The notes under the pieces were generated by a model. It worked only from the letters and a program-made list of their open reading frames with translations, made no database searches and was not told the DNA's origin. A program made the position numbers and the translations under genes. A stretch of DNA of 64,000 nt. Source: Balamuthia mandrillaris. Its lineage: Eukaryota; Discosea; Longamoebia; Balamuthiidae. The stretch spans positions 147,494-211,493 of the forward strand of contig JAVKOQ010000071.1 of the NCBI GenBank assembly GCA_031835245.1, in the 5' to 3' direction. This document shows positions 41,288 to 53,679 of this stretch, in pieces; positions within the stretch are counted from its first letter, which is position 1; each line of letters opens with the position of its first letter.

Positions 41288-43128
41288 CTCCTCTCCTCCT
41301 TTCCTTGTGAACAGACATGCAGTTTCCGTCAGACTATCCATGGAAGCCTCCTAGGGTAACTTTGTGCGTTTTTCCCTTTGCCCTTCTACAACTCTGGGAG
41401 CAAACCAACAGAATGAGTAACATCATCGTCTTAACAGGTTGACGACAGATAACAACACGGTCCGGTTTAACCCCAACCTCTACGCCTGCGGCAAAGTGTG
41501 TCTCAGTATCCTTGGAACATGGGCTGGTTAGTTTATCGACTTTTCTTCATCTTCTTCGTTTTTTCTTTCTTTTTTTTTTTACAAAAATAATTAGGGCCAA
41601 GTTGGACATCCATACAAACAATGCTATCGACCTTGATGTCAATCCAATCGTTGATGAACGAGAAGCCATACCACAACGAGCCAGGCCATGAAGTTGAAAC
41701 GAGGGCTGGCGACGTTCAGAATTATAACGATTGTATCGCCCACGAAACGTTGCGAGTGGCTGTCATCGGAATGTTGGAAGATCCGTCGATCCATAAAAGT
41801 ATGTTATCTTAACTCTACATACCGTATTTGTGGTTCTCTAATTTCTGTGCTTTGTTCCTTTGTTCTGTTTTGTTTCAAATAGAGTTCAAAGGAATAATGG
41901 GAAGAAAGTTCTTGGCAGAGTTCGATTCGTACTTGGCCAAAGCGGAGCAAGGCAGAGCTATCGATGGAAAACAAATGCAGGATCCATTTGGAGAGGAAAG
42001 AGGATACTTCCGTTATGGCTCTTTGATTCCTCGTTTGCACGCTCTGAAGAAGAGAATCGAAGATCAAACGAACAACGAGAAAGAAGAAGAAGCCTCATCA
42101 GAATCTTCATCAGAGGAGGAATTCTCAGATGATGAAGACGACGATGAAGCTGACCCAAAAGGCAAAGAAAAAGATGATGAGCAAAAAGATGGAAAGAAAA
42201 ACGAGTCAACAAATGACCTGTCTTCAATACAACAACCCGAAACAACCATAGAAACGAAGGTAACAGCAGGAGATGAAACCAAAAACAAAGACCAGAAAAA
42301 CAAGGAAGATACCACTGAACCGTCGTCATCACCTTCCTTGCCTCCTCTTATTGAATCTGAACGCCTGAACAACGCCACCGACGATGCTTCCGAAAAAGAA
42401 CCGACATCGCCCTCCATGCCCGCCCTCGTTGAACCAGAACACCTTCCAACTTTTGCCTTTGAGTTCAAAGAAGCAAAAGAAAGTAGGGAAAAGAAGGGAG
42501 AGGAAGAGGAGATGGATCCAGACCTCCTTCTTGCACTGAAGCTCTCTGCAGAGCTCAACAACACATCACCAACACCTCAACTATCAACTCCTTTTGAGCT
42601 GGACGCTGCCCTCGCCATGAGCTTACAAGCTGAATGGAACGCCGCACCACAACATTATTCTACTTCTTCTACTTTTGGCGGGGGTAACAAATGGAGCGCG
42701 CATCATCATCATTCTTCTTTATCATCACAACCTAGAAGTGGTGCTTCTTCAACAACAACAGCGACAACTCCTTCCACCAAATCGTTGAAAGAGCTGAAGA
42801 AGGAAGCGAGACAACATAAAAAATCGAAAGACTATGATCCTTCCGTCGTTTGTCTGATCTGCAAGCAATCCCCAAAGGAATACATCATCCCACCGGGTTG
42901 CGAGCAGCCCCACATCTATTGCTTTGCCTGTGCAGAACGCATCAAAACTCAGGCAAGTTCAACCAGAGGTCGTTTTGGGAACCGAGGTTTTGGTGACCGG
43001 TCCTCTTCCGCACCTGTGTTGCGATGTGTTCTCTGCAAATCGGTCTCTCATCTGGACTCGAATGGGGGTGTTGAAGCTCTCAAACGAAGAAGAAAGAGAA
43101 AGAGGACTAGCCCAGGTTTATAACACCT

Positions 43129-43166
<38 letters not shown>

Positions 43167-44106
43167 CTCTCTTCTCACCTTCGCCATTTTTGTTTTAATC
43201 AAATTAATAGGCGTATGCCCAGAACACAACGAACCATTCAACTTCTTTTGCATGGATGAAGCTGTTCTCATCTGCCACTTGTGCGTTGGAGGAGAGCACA
43301 GTCGTCATCGTTGCGAAGCTTTGGAAGAGGCCTATAACACATTGACAGACAAGGTCGAGGATAGTTTGAAAGTGTTAGAGGGCAAGTGGACGAGCATGGA
43401 AGGCTTTGTTCAACAAATGGAGGAGAAACAGAACAAACTCGAGGAGGCAGTCGCGGAGCGAAAGAAAGAGGTCAAAGATCTGTTTGATCAGCTGCGAGCG
43501 ATGTTGGATGAGAAAGAGAAGGAAGTGGAGGCAGCTATGAACAGAGTCGAAGAGCAGAAGAGACGGCAGATACAAGGTGCTAAAGAAAAGGCACAACAAC
43601 AGATGGAAAGCATCCCTGCCTCTATCTCAGCTCTTAGCGCTGCGTTAGAAAAACGGAAAAAGTACCATCACAGTTCTAAAATGTCGTCATCGTCATCAAC
43701 AACAACGACAACGACAACGAGCACTGAAAAACCGCCATCAAAAACAGAAGCAGAAGATGAAAACGAATCACCAGCTCTCTCTTTCTTACGCCAGTACGAG
43801 GATAAAGAGGAGACCGTTCGGCATCTCTGCAACATGGTCATGCCAAAGCTTAACGACAGCGTTTCGCAAATGCCAAACCCCGTTTACCTGCGTGGCATTT
43901 CTCACGTCATCAAACGAGCTCAGTACATCGACTCCCCTGAGGGATACATTCCAACTCCACAACAAGGCGGCGTTGGTGGTGGGTACCCTGCGTTATACGG
44001 AGGCATGGCGGGTGCTTATTTTGAAGGCGATGAGGACGATGACGAGGGCTCAGACGGGTATGAAGATGAGTATGGTGGCGGATGGGGGAATACCGCTCCT
44101 TACTGA
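40623..44106 (+). CDS. Zinc finger, UBE2Z-like E2, UIM, RING, B-box and coiled-coil fusion protein
   Basis: Six exons (40623-41133, 41315-41363, 41438-41526, 41595-41798, 41883-43115, 43211-44106) give 993 residues in one frame. Residues 8-30 form a RanBP2-type zinc finger ([20 protein letters not shown]). After a Ser/Pro linker, residues about 117-345 match UBE2[36 protein letters not shown], the active-site Cys at about 208 in [25 protein letters not shown] and [12 protein letters not shown]. An acidic linker leads to two UIM-like helices ([11 protein letters not shown] about 498; [11 protein letters not shown] about 526). The same exon then encodes a RING ([25 protein letters not shown]; about 606-680). 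The last exon carries a B-box ([28 protein letters not shown]) and a coiled coil. E2 and TRIM-like E3 modules are thus in one protein. Confidence 0.85.
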
Positions 44107-44206
44107 GGCTTTGGGCCACCTCCTTCTTTGAAACAACCCTGCGCACAAAGATAACTCTTTTATAACACATTTGTATCAAAGCAAATCCTTGGGTTTGAAG
44201 TTTGGG

Positions 44207-47200
44207 TTACTTTTGTTTTGGGGTGGGTTGTTGTGGCGATGTGTTGGAGAATAACGTTCTTGAGAAGAGCACCGACAATCGTTTGGTGGGGCTGCTGCTC
44301 ATTGTTTTTGTTTTCGTTGTTGGGTTGCTTGGTGAGACAGGAGCAGGCAAAGTCTTAGTTGGCGACGGAGGAGCAGGAGTGGGAATGGTATCAGTCGACG
44401 AGGGAACACTGGGTTCGGAGAGAGGCGTAGTAGAAGGAGCAGTAGAACCGTTGGCTGTGGAAGTGGGCAAAGGAACGGAAGAACACTGTTCGGCATGGGG
44501 TTCTTTTGGAAGAGAGGGCAGAAGGTGGGGTGTTGTTGGTGGAGGTAGAGGAACGTGAGGTATCACAGAGGATGAAGACGCTTGGTCATCCTCTCGGGTG
44601 CTGATTGTTGACACAGAGGCAGCCGCAGAGGGAGGAGGGAGGTCAGATGTTTCGAAAGCAAGCTGGTATATGTCGGTAAGACTCTCCACCAAGTCTTTCA
44701 TGGCTTTCTTGCTGTGCTGCAACCGGTCAGCAGCGGTGTTGGCCACTAGCTTTTGTTGCTGGTACTGAACCACGCCAAGAACTTTTGGCATCAACAACGA
44801 AAGCAGGGGTACATTTTTCGCGGTCATAAGCGCGGGGGGTAGATAGATCATCAGTTCGTTCTGGAGATAGTCCTCTTCGTTTGCTTGTTCTTCTTCCATC
44901 TCCTCATCTTCTGCTTTGTGTTCGTCTTCTTCTTTCATCTTTCTTGACATGCGAGTCTGGACAGAATCAGAAGAATCGGTGAGAGGGAGAGATGGTTGGG
45001 ACTGCACTTTGTCATCTCCTTTGCCTCGACGAACTTTGGCTCCAATAGTGTTCCACAGTTGCAGTCCCCCTTTTTTGGGACTGTCTTTCATTCTCTGTTC
45101 CTCTTCCATTACAATCCGATGTTCTTCTTCTCGTTTGCGTTTTTCTTCCTTTCGTTTATCTCGCTGCCTTTGTCTCTGCAGTCGCAGCTTCTTGATGTCA
45201 GTTGCCGTTTTCTTTATGTTCTGCAATTTCTTGCTAACCAAATACTCAATCCTCTTATCATATGGGAGCATCAACATAAACTCCCAATCTTCCTTGTCGC
45301 CCTCTTCCTCCTTTTCTTGTCGCTTTTCATCCTGTTGTTCCTCTTTATGTTCTTTTTCAAGTTCTTCGTGTGGTTCTGTTGCCTCTTTAATGACCATTGA
45401 GTCATTGTGCGTTTGGTGAGGTTCAACTTCTTCCCCCTCTTCCTCTTCCCCTCGTTTTTCTGTTCTTTCCGTAACCAATTTACGACACTGAGCAAAGTGA
45501 ATGCGTAACCTCTCTTCATCATCTTCCTTCGCGTCGCTGCACTCATAGACCATGCAAAGGTCCATTTTCATTTTGGTTTGGGCTTCTTCTAACATGTTTC
45601 GGATTAGCGCTGGCGAAGAAGAATCCGAAGATGAGGAAGGAAAGCTAGATACAGATATGGAAGCTCGACAGGGCGAAGGAGAAACACAAGGAGCAGAAGA
45701 AGAAAGAGTCAAGGATCGAGGACGTCGACGTCTTAACGTGTGAGGGGATGAAGAAGACGCAATAGAAGAAGAGGATTCAAGGTGAGGGAAGAAAGCATCG
45801 AACTCCGCGTTTAACCGCGTGATAGCTTCGTAGATGTCAGTTAAGATCTCGAGTTCAACTCTCAGTAATCTTTTTCGCATAAACTCGAAGTGATGTAACT
45901 GTGCCTCTAGTCTTTGTCTTAAAGCGGACTCAACGTTGCGAAGAACGAGAGAATCTTTGCGTTGAGTAGGAACGTTGGATGAAGTATTAATGAATGAGGC
46001 TGTCATCTCTCGTAAGCGAGATTGTTGAGCTTCAAATTGCTGTTGTAATGCTTGCTCAATCTTCACCGCTTCCTGTACATTTTTAGTTTTTAAGTCCACA
46101 GAACAAGAAGAAGATATAATGGGAGGTAAAGGATAGGTAAGGTACCGCAAAATCAGTGGTTAAGGGGGACACATTTGACTTGCTGGTAAGAAAAGAAGTT
46201 GTGGAGAAAGAAGGCAGTGGAGAAGGGTTGAGAGAAGGAGATTTTGCTTCAGGAGTGAAAGATGAGGACTGTTGTGCTTGCAAAGTAGAGAAAGTATTTT
46301 GCAGCTCATAATTGGTAGGCATTGTTTGGCCGCCTGGTTCTTTGAAGAAGCAGAACGAAGTAGATGCAATAACTGAAGGTGGGGGAGAAGCACGCTTTTC
46401 AAGAGAAGGGTGTCGAAGCGAGGCAGAGGCGGATGATGAAGCTAAGGAAGATGAACCAGAAGATGAGCGAACCAGAGAAGATGAGCGAGGACGAGAGGGA
46501 TCTAAGGATGGAAGCACCCAAGAATTCTCCTCTTGGAGAGAGTACGCAGTGTCTACTGCGAGAACGTTTTCTTCGTACTTTAAAAGCAGTTGGCTGAGAT
46601 ACGACTCCTTTTGTAGGATAAGTTGATAGCATCTAGTAAGTTGTTCTGTTGATGAGAAGGAATTGAAGTTTTCCTTCTTTTGAGTTGTTGGTTGTGCTTC
46701 TGTTGGGTTTAAGAAGAAAATGGAAGACGAAGAAGAGGAGGAGGAACGTGCTTGCTCTTGGCAACTGTACAAAACGTGTTTGTATTCAGTGGCACGTTTC
46801 CACCGCTCTACAGCAACTCCACATTCTCTGCAAGCTGTTAACATAGGGGGCGGTGAAGGATTGTTGGTATGAGCCTTTGTTTTTGTTGGTGTTTGTGTTT
46901 TGCTTGTTTTGGTTGTTCTTCCGTTGTTGTTACTGTTGTGTTTCAGCTGATTGTTTTGGGTTGACGAGAGTGAGGTTTGTCCGGGAATTGGAGACGTTTC
47001 TGCGGCTTCTGCAGAGGTTAGATAATTGGCTGAAAGAAGAGCGTATATCTGATCCTCTTCCAATGGTATCACGTTTAAATTTAATTCTTTTTCTTCTTTT
47101 TCTTCTCGTTTTACATCGCTTTCATCCACGCTGTTGTTGCTTTTGTCGTCAAGTGCACTTTTTGAGATTGAGGAAGAAGAAGAAGTAACCGCAACAGGGT

Positions 47201-48094
47201 TACTGTTGCTGTTAACGTTGCGAGATTCGGAGAGAGAAGAAGAGGAAGAAACTGATGGTGGGGATAGGATGTGAAGAGATACGGATGGCGTCGCACAGTT
47301 TTGGCAAAAGTGTCGTTTGCAGAACTCGCATTCCACCCTACGGAGCTCAAAAAGACCAAAAGATGCACTGGTGACAAAAAAAGCGGTGAAGGTTATAAGA
47401 AAGACGGGAGGAGAAGAAGAACAATTACTAAGAAAAAACACAACATCAATAACAGAGAACTAGAACAAAAAAATAACACAACGAACTTGCAGAGAGCGCA
47501 GCGTTTGGAGGAGATGGGGCTTGGAGGCGGCACATTGTTACGGTGTTGCTGCCTCTGTTCGGCTGACTTCGTGTTATTAGAGCGTTTGAAGAAAGAAAGG
47601 AAGGTGCGTTTCTCTTCTTTCTTCAACGTCTCTTTCAAGTGTTGCAATGATAACTACAAAAAGCAAACATTTAAATTAGAACAGACAGAAAAGGATGGGA
47701 AAGAAAGAAACGACAAGAAAGAGGCAACAAAGGACAAGAAAAACACGAACTTCTGCAAGCCTTTGAATGATGGCAGCAACCCGCTCCTCTCGAGCAAGAG
47801 CGCGAGCTTTACGCTGTTTCAGGAAGAGAGGCGTCTTATTTCTGGTAACCAACATCCCTCCTCTGTTTCTGCTGTCCTCCCACAACCCGCTTTCTCTTTG
47901 TTGTTGAGTCGTGAAGCTGAGTAGCAGCGCAGAAGGAGAGGCAGAGGAGGAAGAAGGAGAAGGAGGAGAAGAAGGAGAAGGGAAAGCAGCGTTATTGTTC
48001 AGGTTGTCTGCTCTCTCTTCAGGTGGTTGAGGTTGGCGCAAGAGTGCAGGAAGGGTCATGGGGGTGACAGCTTCTGCTTCTTCTTCCAAGGTTT
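44207..48094 (-). CDS. Rabenosyn-5-like protein with divergent FYVE finger (5' end not resolved)
   Basis: Supported exons: 47751-48094, 47487-47653, 46146-47367, 44207-46072. The order resembles rabenosyn-5: a basic helix (LKQRKARALAREERVAAII), then a FYVE-related finger (RCALC, LRRVECEFCKRHFCQNC), a long Ser/Asn-rich insertion of about 150 residues, the last zinc pair CRECG followed by VERWKRATEYKHVLY, and a coiled-coil C-terminal half (IEQALQQQFEAQQSRL, LQRQRQRDKRKEEKRKR). Rabenosyn tethers endosomes through Rab4/5 and PI3P. The PI3P-binding RRHHCR core reads RRVECE, so lipid binding may be lost. One or more upstream exons remain unplaced (a reading near 48410-48500 is open). The tail is Pro/Thr/Ser-rich. 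Confidence 0.6.
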
Positions 48095-49195
48095 CTGTAG
48101 ATGAAAAAGAAAAGAGAAGAGAAGAGAAAGGACAAGTAGAGATAAATACTACATGGAAGAAACGAAGAGAACATAGGACAAGTATTCGAGCATACCCCAT
48201 AATAATTGCTGAAAAATGGCAGAGTGAGGAAAACCTCCTCCTCCCTCCTCCATTTATCGTGGTTCTGCTGAACACACAAACCAAACTCCAGCAGCTGTTT
48301 GTTCCTTCTGCCCTTTTCTCCCTTTGCCTTGTGGTTATTGTTGCTACTTTTATTTATTTTTTTTTATTTTTTGTTTTAGCGATCGCATGATCGACAATTC
48401 AAAGCATTACCTGATCTCCCACCGCACCAATGAAAAATCAAATACTGGCCGTGATCGGAAGATTGGGCGCTCAAACGGGAACAGGAGGTGATAGTAGAAA
48501 GTGCCCTGGGGACTTCCAAGGTGGCATTTTCATGCGAACGCCAAGCGCACTACGGCAAGGATGCAGCAGAAGAGCTATGAATAGTGGAGACTGATTCACA
48601 ATCAAGCAAACGGAATTATCAGCGGAGCCTTGCAAGATGCTTGCTTCCCTGCGATCGTGCCGTCTCCACCACTTGGTGTCATTGGTTGGGAGGGGTTGCT
48701 CTCTTGAACCGTAGTAATAAGCAAACAGAGACGCATGCGGCCAGAAGAAGTAGAAAAAGCGTAACAGATGAAGGGTGAGCATTGGCAAAGTCGTTACATC
48801 CACCACACCCTATGGAAACCTAAAAAAGGGAAGGGGCACCTTTTGGTGTGTTGCCCCTCCTTGACAACTCCCTGTGGTTCGGATTGCAGGCGGCTGCTCT
48901 GCTTCTTTTCCTTAGAGCTGTTGTCCTGTGATATATTAGTCCAACGCGTTCCCATATATGGCAACAGACACTTACAAGGAAGCTCTTAGATGAGTGTGTG
49001 TGACTCTTCAAAACAGTGCAGCAGTGGCCATTGGAGATAGTGACAGTGTTGTTCCTTTCCTGTTTTTTCTGTGCTCTTACGTGCAGCAAGAAAGTTGTTG
49101 CAAACGCGTCAACAAAAAAGCACAACAAGAGACCAGTAGGTGCCTGAGAGGCAGACAGCGTGTCCGTCAGTCTGCACTTGACGGGGACGCGTGGG
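48095..49195. other. Region between the rabenosyn-like gene 5' side and the SNF1-related kinase
   Basis: 1.1 kb. It should contain the missing 5' exon(s) of the minus-strand rabenosyn-like gene; a donor-like site after GAGATCAG near 48413 precedes an open minus-strand reading. No other gene, tRNA or repeat is supported, and the promoter of the kinase must be at the right end. Confidence 0.45.
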
Positions 49196-52100
49196 ATGGC
49201 GTTCATCAAGAAACGGTTGAGCGAGAAGCGTAAGCTGAGTTTGAGCAAAGGTGAGTTAACTTTATGCGCTTTCAATGGTTCAACTGCTCACCGTTCTCAT
49301 AGATGCTTTCACCACGTCTCGAGGTAGAGAGAAACAAATCGGAAACTACGTGCTTGGTCAAACTATCGGAGAAGGGCGGTATGGCAAGGTAACATGTTTG
49401 CTTCCTGCTCCAACAGTTCTTTCTATAATTTTCTGATCTCTCTGTTCTTCTTTCCTTCTTGCTCCTGGTTACTCTTGCTTCTATACTTCTCTTTTGCCAT
49501 GCGACAGGTCAAACTGGCCAAAATGAAAGAGACAGGCCAAGTGGTAGCCGTTAAAATAATGAAGAAAGCGAACCTAGAGAAGGCGGACTTGATACGGATC
49601 AAACGAGAGCTGCGGATAATGACTCTTCTTGACCACCCTAACATCGTTCAGCTCTATCAAGTCATCGACACTCCCGACACAACGTCTATCGTCATGGAAT
49701 ACTGTGAAGGCGGGGATCTCTACGACTTCATATCCACGTATAGACGGCTATCCTTGCCAGAGGCGCTCAGGATCTTTAGGCAGATAGTCGCTGGCCTTCT
49801 CTACTGTCACCAGCACTATGTCATACATCGTGATGTACGTCGATGTTAGAAATTCCTTACGTTTTCACTCTCTCTGTTCCTAACATTGAACCAACTTTCT
49901 CTCCCCCCTCTCTCTCTCTCTCTCTCAAACAGATAAAACCTGAAAACCTGCTGTTAACACCTGATCGGCAAGTTAAGATAGGGGACTTTGGGTTTAGTAG
50001 GAGTTTCAATCCTCATGACGCCATGGAGACAGCTTGTGGATCCCTGACTTACGCCGCACCTGAAGTGATCGCTGGCAAGGTTGCTCGTTTTTGCCTTGTC
50101 CTTTCTTCCTTCTTGCCCCTTCCATCACTTCTAGTTGGATTCCTCTGCTCATTGCTATTTTTAACGTCAGGGTTATCTTGGACCAAAAGCAGACGTATGG
50201 TCTCTGGGTTGTGTGTTATATGTTCTGTTGACCGGGTCTCTGCCTTTTGACGGGGCGAACGACTTCGAGGTCATTCCAAAGATCCGCAAAGGGAAGTTTC
50301 AGGATAGCGAATACTTGGATGAAGGAAATATGCGAGAGCTTATCACTTGTATGCTCAACCCCGATCCACAGAAGAGAGCCAACCTGGAAGACATCCAAAA
50401 GCACCCCTGGACTTGGTCAGACAAAAGTATGTTGGCCATGCTGGTTCGTCCCTTCGCTAATGCCATCACTGAAAGGCGTATACGGGCGTGGCAAGTGTAC
50501 AAAGGAAGCGCCAACTTTGGCAACATGAAGGACAGAGAGTTATCTTCGAGGTCTTTGACCTCGGACCAAAGCATAACTGAGGAAGCCGCAACAGATATTG
50601 AACCATCTTCTTTCCTAGATGCCTCGCGCTCCTTCACTGCCGCAAGCGCCTCTTTGATGACGGAATACGGCAGCGATGACTCCATGATTGCTCCTGCTCC
50701 CTCCTCCACCAGAACTGCCAGTGGTGAAGACAGCAAGAAAGGTAGCCTCTCCAAACGGCGGAGAAGAGAAACTTCTCGGCGCAGCACAGCACTCGTTTCG
50801 ATCTCTGACTCGGAGCTCAATGCGCAATCTTCGGAGACGTTGACAGCCAAGTCACGACAACCATCCACCAGGCGAAGAGGATCCAGTCAGAGCGGTCGCG
50901 CAGGACAGGCTGTCAAAGGCAAGGGAACGCTTGAGAACGGAGAAACTGCGCCCCAGGAAAGGTCCAATTCAAGCAAAGACGAACTTGGATTGCGAGACAA
51001 AGGTAAAGATAAAGTGTCATTGCAGGCCTTTGTTGACGAAGATGAGAAAGTAGGAATCGTAAAGAGAGGAGTGGATAACAAAGAAAGCGAAGGGTATGAT
51101 AACGAAGAAGCAGAAAGACACAACAAACCAAGAATAGACTCGCGAGACCTGACAAGGACGGAGGAAAAGCGGAGAAAAGAAAAAGAGGTGGATGCAAGGG
51201 GAAGAGAGAAAGGAGGGCAGGGAAGAGATGGTACCACAGCAGACAGCCCCAGAGACAGATCCAAAGAGCAGTCACGAGAGCGGGCCAGGGAAGCCCCAAA
51301 GAAGCATCACACGAGATCCATACCACACCCTGGGCTGGCCGCACGTCCCGCCTCTCGGCAGCAACGCTCACACTCAGCCACGGACCGACCTGCTAAGCTA
51401 CTGCTTGACCAGATCAAGTTGGATGACACAAGGATTCGAAGCGGTACTGTTGACCATGACATGAGTGATAGCGTGGGCGGTGGTGCAATAACAACGGCAA
51501 CAGGAGATGGTGAACACATAGGAGGATCTGGAGTCACAGGAGGAATGGGAATGGCGGACGCTGCCAGAAGCCGGAGAGGGACCATCGTGGCAGCAGAAGT
51601 GGTGGAGACGGCGGAGGGGGGAGTGGTCATTGAGAGAATCGAGGAGGAGGATGGTACCATCATAACGCGGGTTCGTTCGAGGAGTTATTCTCTGCCAGAG
51701 GCGGACATCGTGAAGGAAAATCAGCTGCAAGATGATGACACCATGCCAGCAGAGGAGCTAGACAGCAATGGCAACAGCAGCAGCAACAGCGGCAGCAGCA
51801 AGAGCGGTAAGAAAGAACGGCGCAGCAGAACGAGTAGTAGCAAGAGGAGTGGCCTTAGCACCAGCGGAGGCAGCAGTAAGAAGAGCTCTCCTTCCAGCAG
51901 CAACAAGGTATCTCCTGCCAGGTCACCACGCGGCATCAAAACGTCTCCCACTAGACGTCGAAGGATGCCTGACCCTTACAGATACGGAAGGCCCAACAGA
52001 TCAGGCAGTGTCGACTACGCTAGCCTGCGAGAACCTTCTGGAGAGGAGGCCGAAAGCGTAGTCACACGACTGCGAAGCAGCAGCACCGCCCATCGGACTC

Positions 52101-52546
52101 CACCTGCGGCCTCTGCTGCGGCCAAGTACCAAAGAGACAAGCTCTCGCGCTCGTCGGGAGGCCACAAGACCAAACCTGCTGCAAAAGAGAAAAGCGGCGA
52201 CGCCCTCCGACAGGACAACAGAGAGCTATCCGTTGGAGGTGTCAAGATGAGAGTACGAAGCAGCAGCAAAGAAGTAAAGACAAGGATCCTTACGCCAAGG
52301 GGCTCTGCTGCGCTGCCTCCATCTTCTCCTCTCCCCCCTCACACTGACGCCACTCGCTCCCGTTCATACTCTCAGGACGATGGCATTGAACGAACGAGAT
52401 TCATTGTTCTTGCCTCGAGAGAGATCGTGGAGCGGCAAGGGTCTGGCATGTTGGCCTCCCCTTCCTCCAAACTCTCTACCTCCTCTATCCTGGCTGAGAG
52501 TGGTTTACACAATGTACAGACGAACAACAAACGAGACCACAGATAA
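49196..52546 (+). CDS. SNF1/MARK-related Ser/Thr protein kinase with long disordered tail
   Basis: Five exons (49196-49250, 49303-49388, 49508-49834, 49933-50079, 50171-52546) give 996 residues. The kinase domain (about 30-290) is complete and looks active: glycine loop IGEGRYGKV, VAVKIMKK with the ATP Lys, HRDIKPENLLL, IGDFGFSR, the activation segment METACGSLTYAAPEV, and KADVWSLGCVLYVLLTG. The Thr in the ETACGS loop is the site LKB1-type kinases phosphorylate in the CAMKL group. The domain ends with RANLEDIQKHPWTW. The remaining roughly 700 residues are low-complexity: Arg/Ser, Lys/Glu and Ser-Gly runs with many RSxS motifs. No UBA or KA1 domain is obvious. AMPK-like or polarity (MARK/KIN1) function is inferred from the kinase group only. 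Confidence 0.88.
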
Positions 52547-53000
52547 AGCTTGAGCTCCACTCCCCTCATAGCAAATAAAATAAAAAAAAAGAAGAATAGA
52601 AAGGGAAGCAACCATCTCTAGGAGTAGGAAAGACACTACAGCAGCTCTTGTTGCTTTGCTTTGCTTTGTTTTTTCTCCTCCATACGTCTTGCCGTTTGGA
52701 GGCGGTTGGCTTCGTTAATTAGCAACCTTTGTTGACCACAAGCAAGGAGCATGTTCGGGGGGCGGGGGGTGGCGAGCCATAATTGCAAAAATAGGGGCAA
52801 GCCGCTGGCTGCCCACAAAGTGGTCGAAAAACAAACGAAACTAACTTGGGGGTTAAAAAAAAGGAAGCTAAAGAAGCTCGACCGTTGGTCGGTTGGTGTG
52901 GTGTGGTGCGGTGGCAGTGGAGGAAAAACAGCTGTTTGTTGGTAGTTGATATTTCACAGTTATCGTAAGTACCGATACCAAACATTCAAAAAAAAAAAAG
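52547..53000. other. Intergenic region
   Basis: 454 bp with no supported gene. A-rich near 52575, G-rich near 52758 and 52905, and a 12-A run immediately before the ATG at 53001. Confidence 0.5.
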
Positions 53001-53504
53001 ATGGGGAGGCGTGAAGAAGAACAGCAGGGAAGCAACCCCTGGCTGTACGTTTACATGGTGTTCATGCTGGCTTCCTACTTGTGCCACCTGGGGAACTTTT
53101 ATCCTTCTGCCGACGCTTTAGCACGGTCAGACAAACAAGTTCCTCCACAGCTGGCCCCCCTGTTCCCTGCAGAACAGCAACAGCTCAGGGCAGAGGAGGC
53201 GTTCTGCCAACGTAAAGCTGAAGGAGAGACAGAACAGACGCTACTGCACACCCTGCGACGAGTGCAGCAACAAGCAGCAGAGCTGGAGGGCAAGCTTCAA
53301 CGGCTGTCCGTGGAGCTGGACAGAAAGGCTGACCTAGTGCGAGAGCTCTCTTTTCGGTTGGCGACCTCCACCAAGTTGCAGCATTTGGAGGAGGAGCAAG
53401 TGCGCCTCATGGAAGAGCTGGTGAGGAACAAAACGGAAGTAGAAAGCGATGAAGCCACGACGAAGGAGAACACTGGTGGTGCCACACGATTGAGCTGCTT
53501 ATAA
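53001..53504 (+). CDS. Small single-pass membrane protein with coiled coil, unknown family
   Basis: A single exon of 167 residues. Residues about 13-31 (WLYVYMVFMLASYLCHLG) form an N-terminal membrane helix or uncleaved signal anchor. Residues about 75-150 are strongly helical and coiled-coil-like (LHTLRRVQQQAAELEGKL, LVRELSFRLATSTKL, EEQVRLMEELVRNKT). The tail ends RLSCL. I do not recognise the family. Topology would place the coiled coil on one side of an organelle membrane, for example as a tether or respiratory assembly factor; this is speculation. The ATG directly follows a poly-A run and is the first in frame. Confidence 0.6.
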   Translation: MGRREEEQQGSNPWLYVYMVFMLASYLCHLGNFYPSADALARSDKQVPPQLAPLFPAEQQQLRAEEAFCQRKAEGETEQTLLHTLRRVQQQAAELEGKLQRLSVELDRKADLVRELSFRLATSTKLQHLEEEQVRLMEELVRNKTEVESDEATTKENTGGATRLSCL

Positions 53505-53679
53505 TTGCCGATGGCTTTCTTCTGTCTTGGTGTATAAACGATCAAGATCTAATGTAAGAATGATCTGAAATCAACGAATAGAAAATCATAAATGAAAGTA
53601 AGGGACGCCTTAAACTTCCACCTTTTGCCCAAAAGAGAGAGAGAGAGAGCAAAAAAAAAACATTTTCACTTGAGGGTGG

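Noticed and set aside
48471..48806. Minus-strand 111-codon ORF upstream of the rabenosyn-like exons
   Set aside because: Composition is irregular and no family is recognised. It may overlap a true first exon, but the frame could not be joined, so it was not called.
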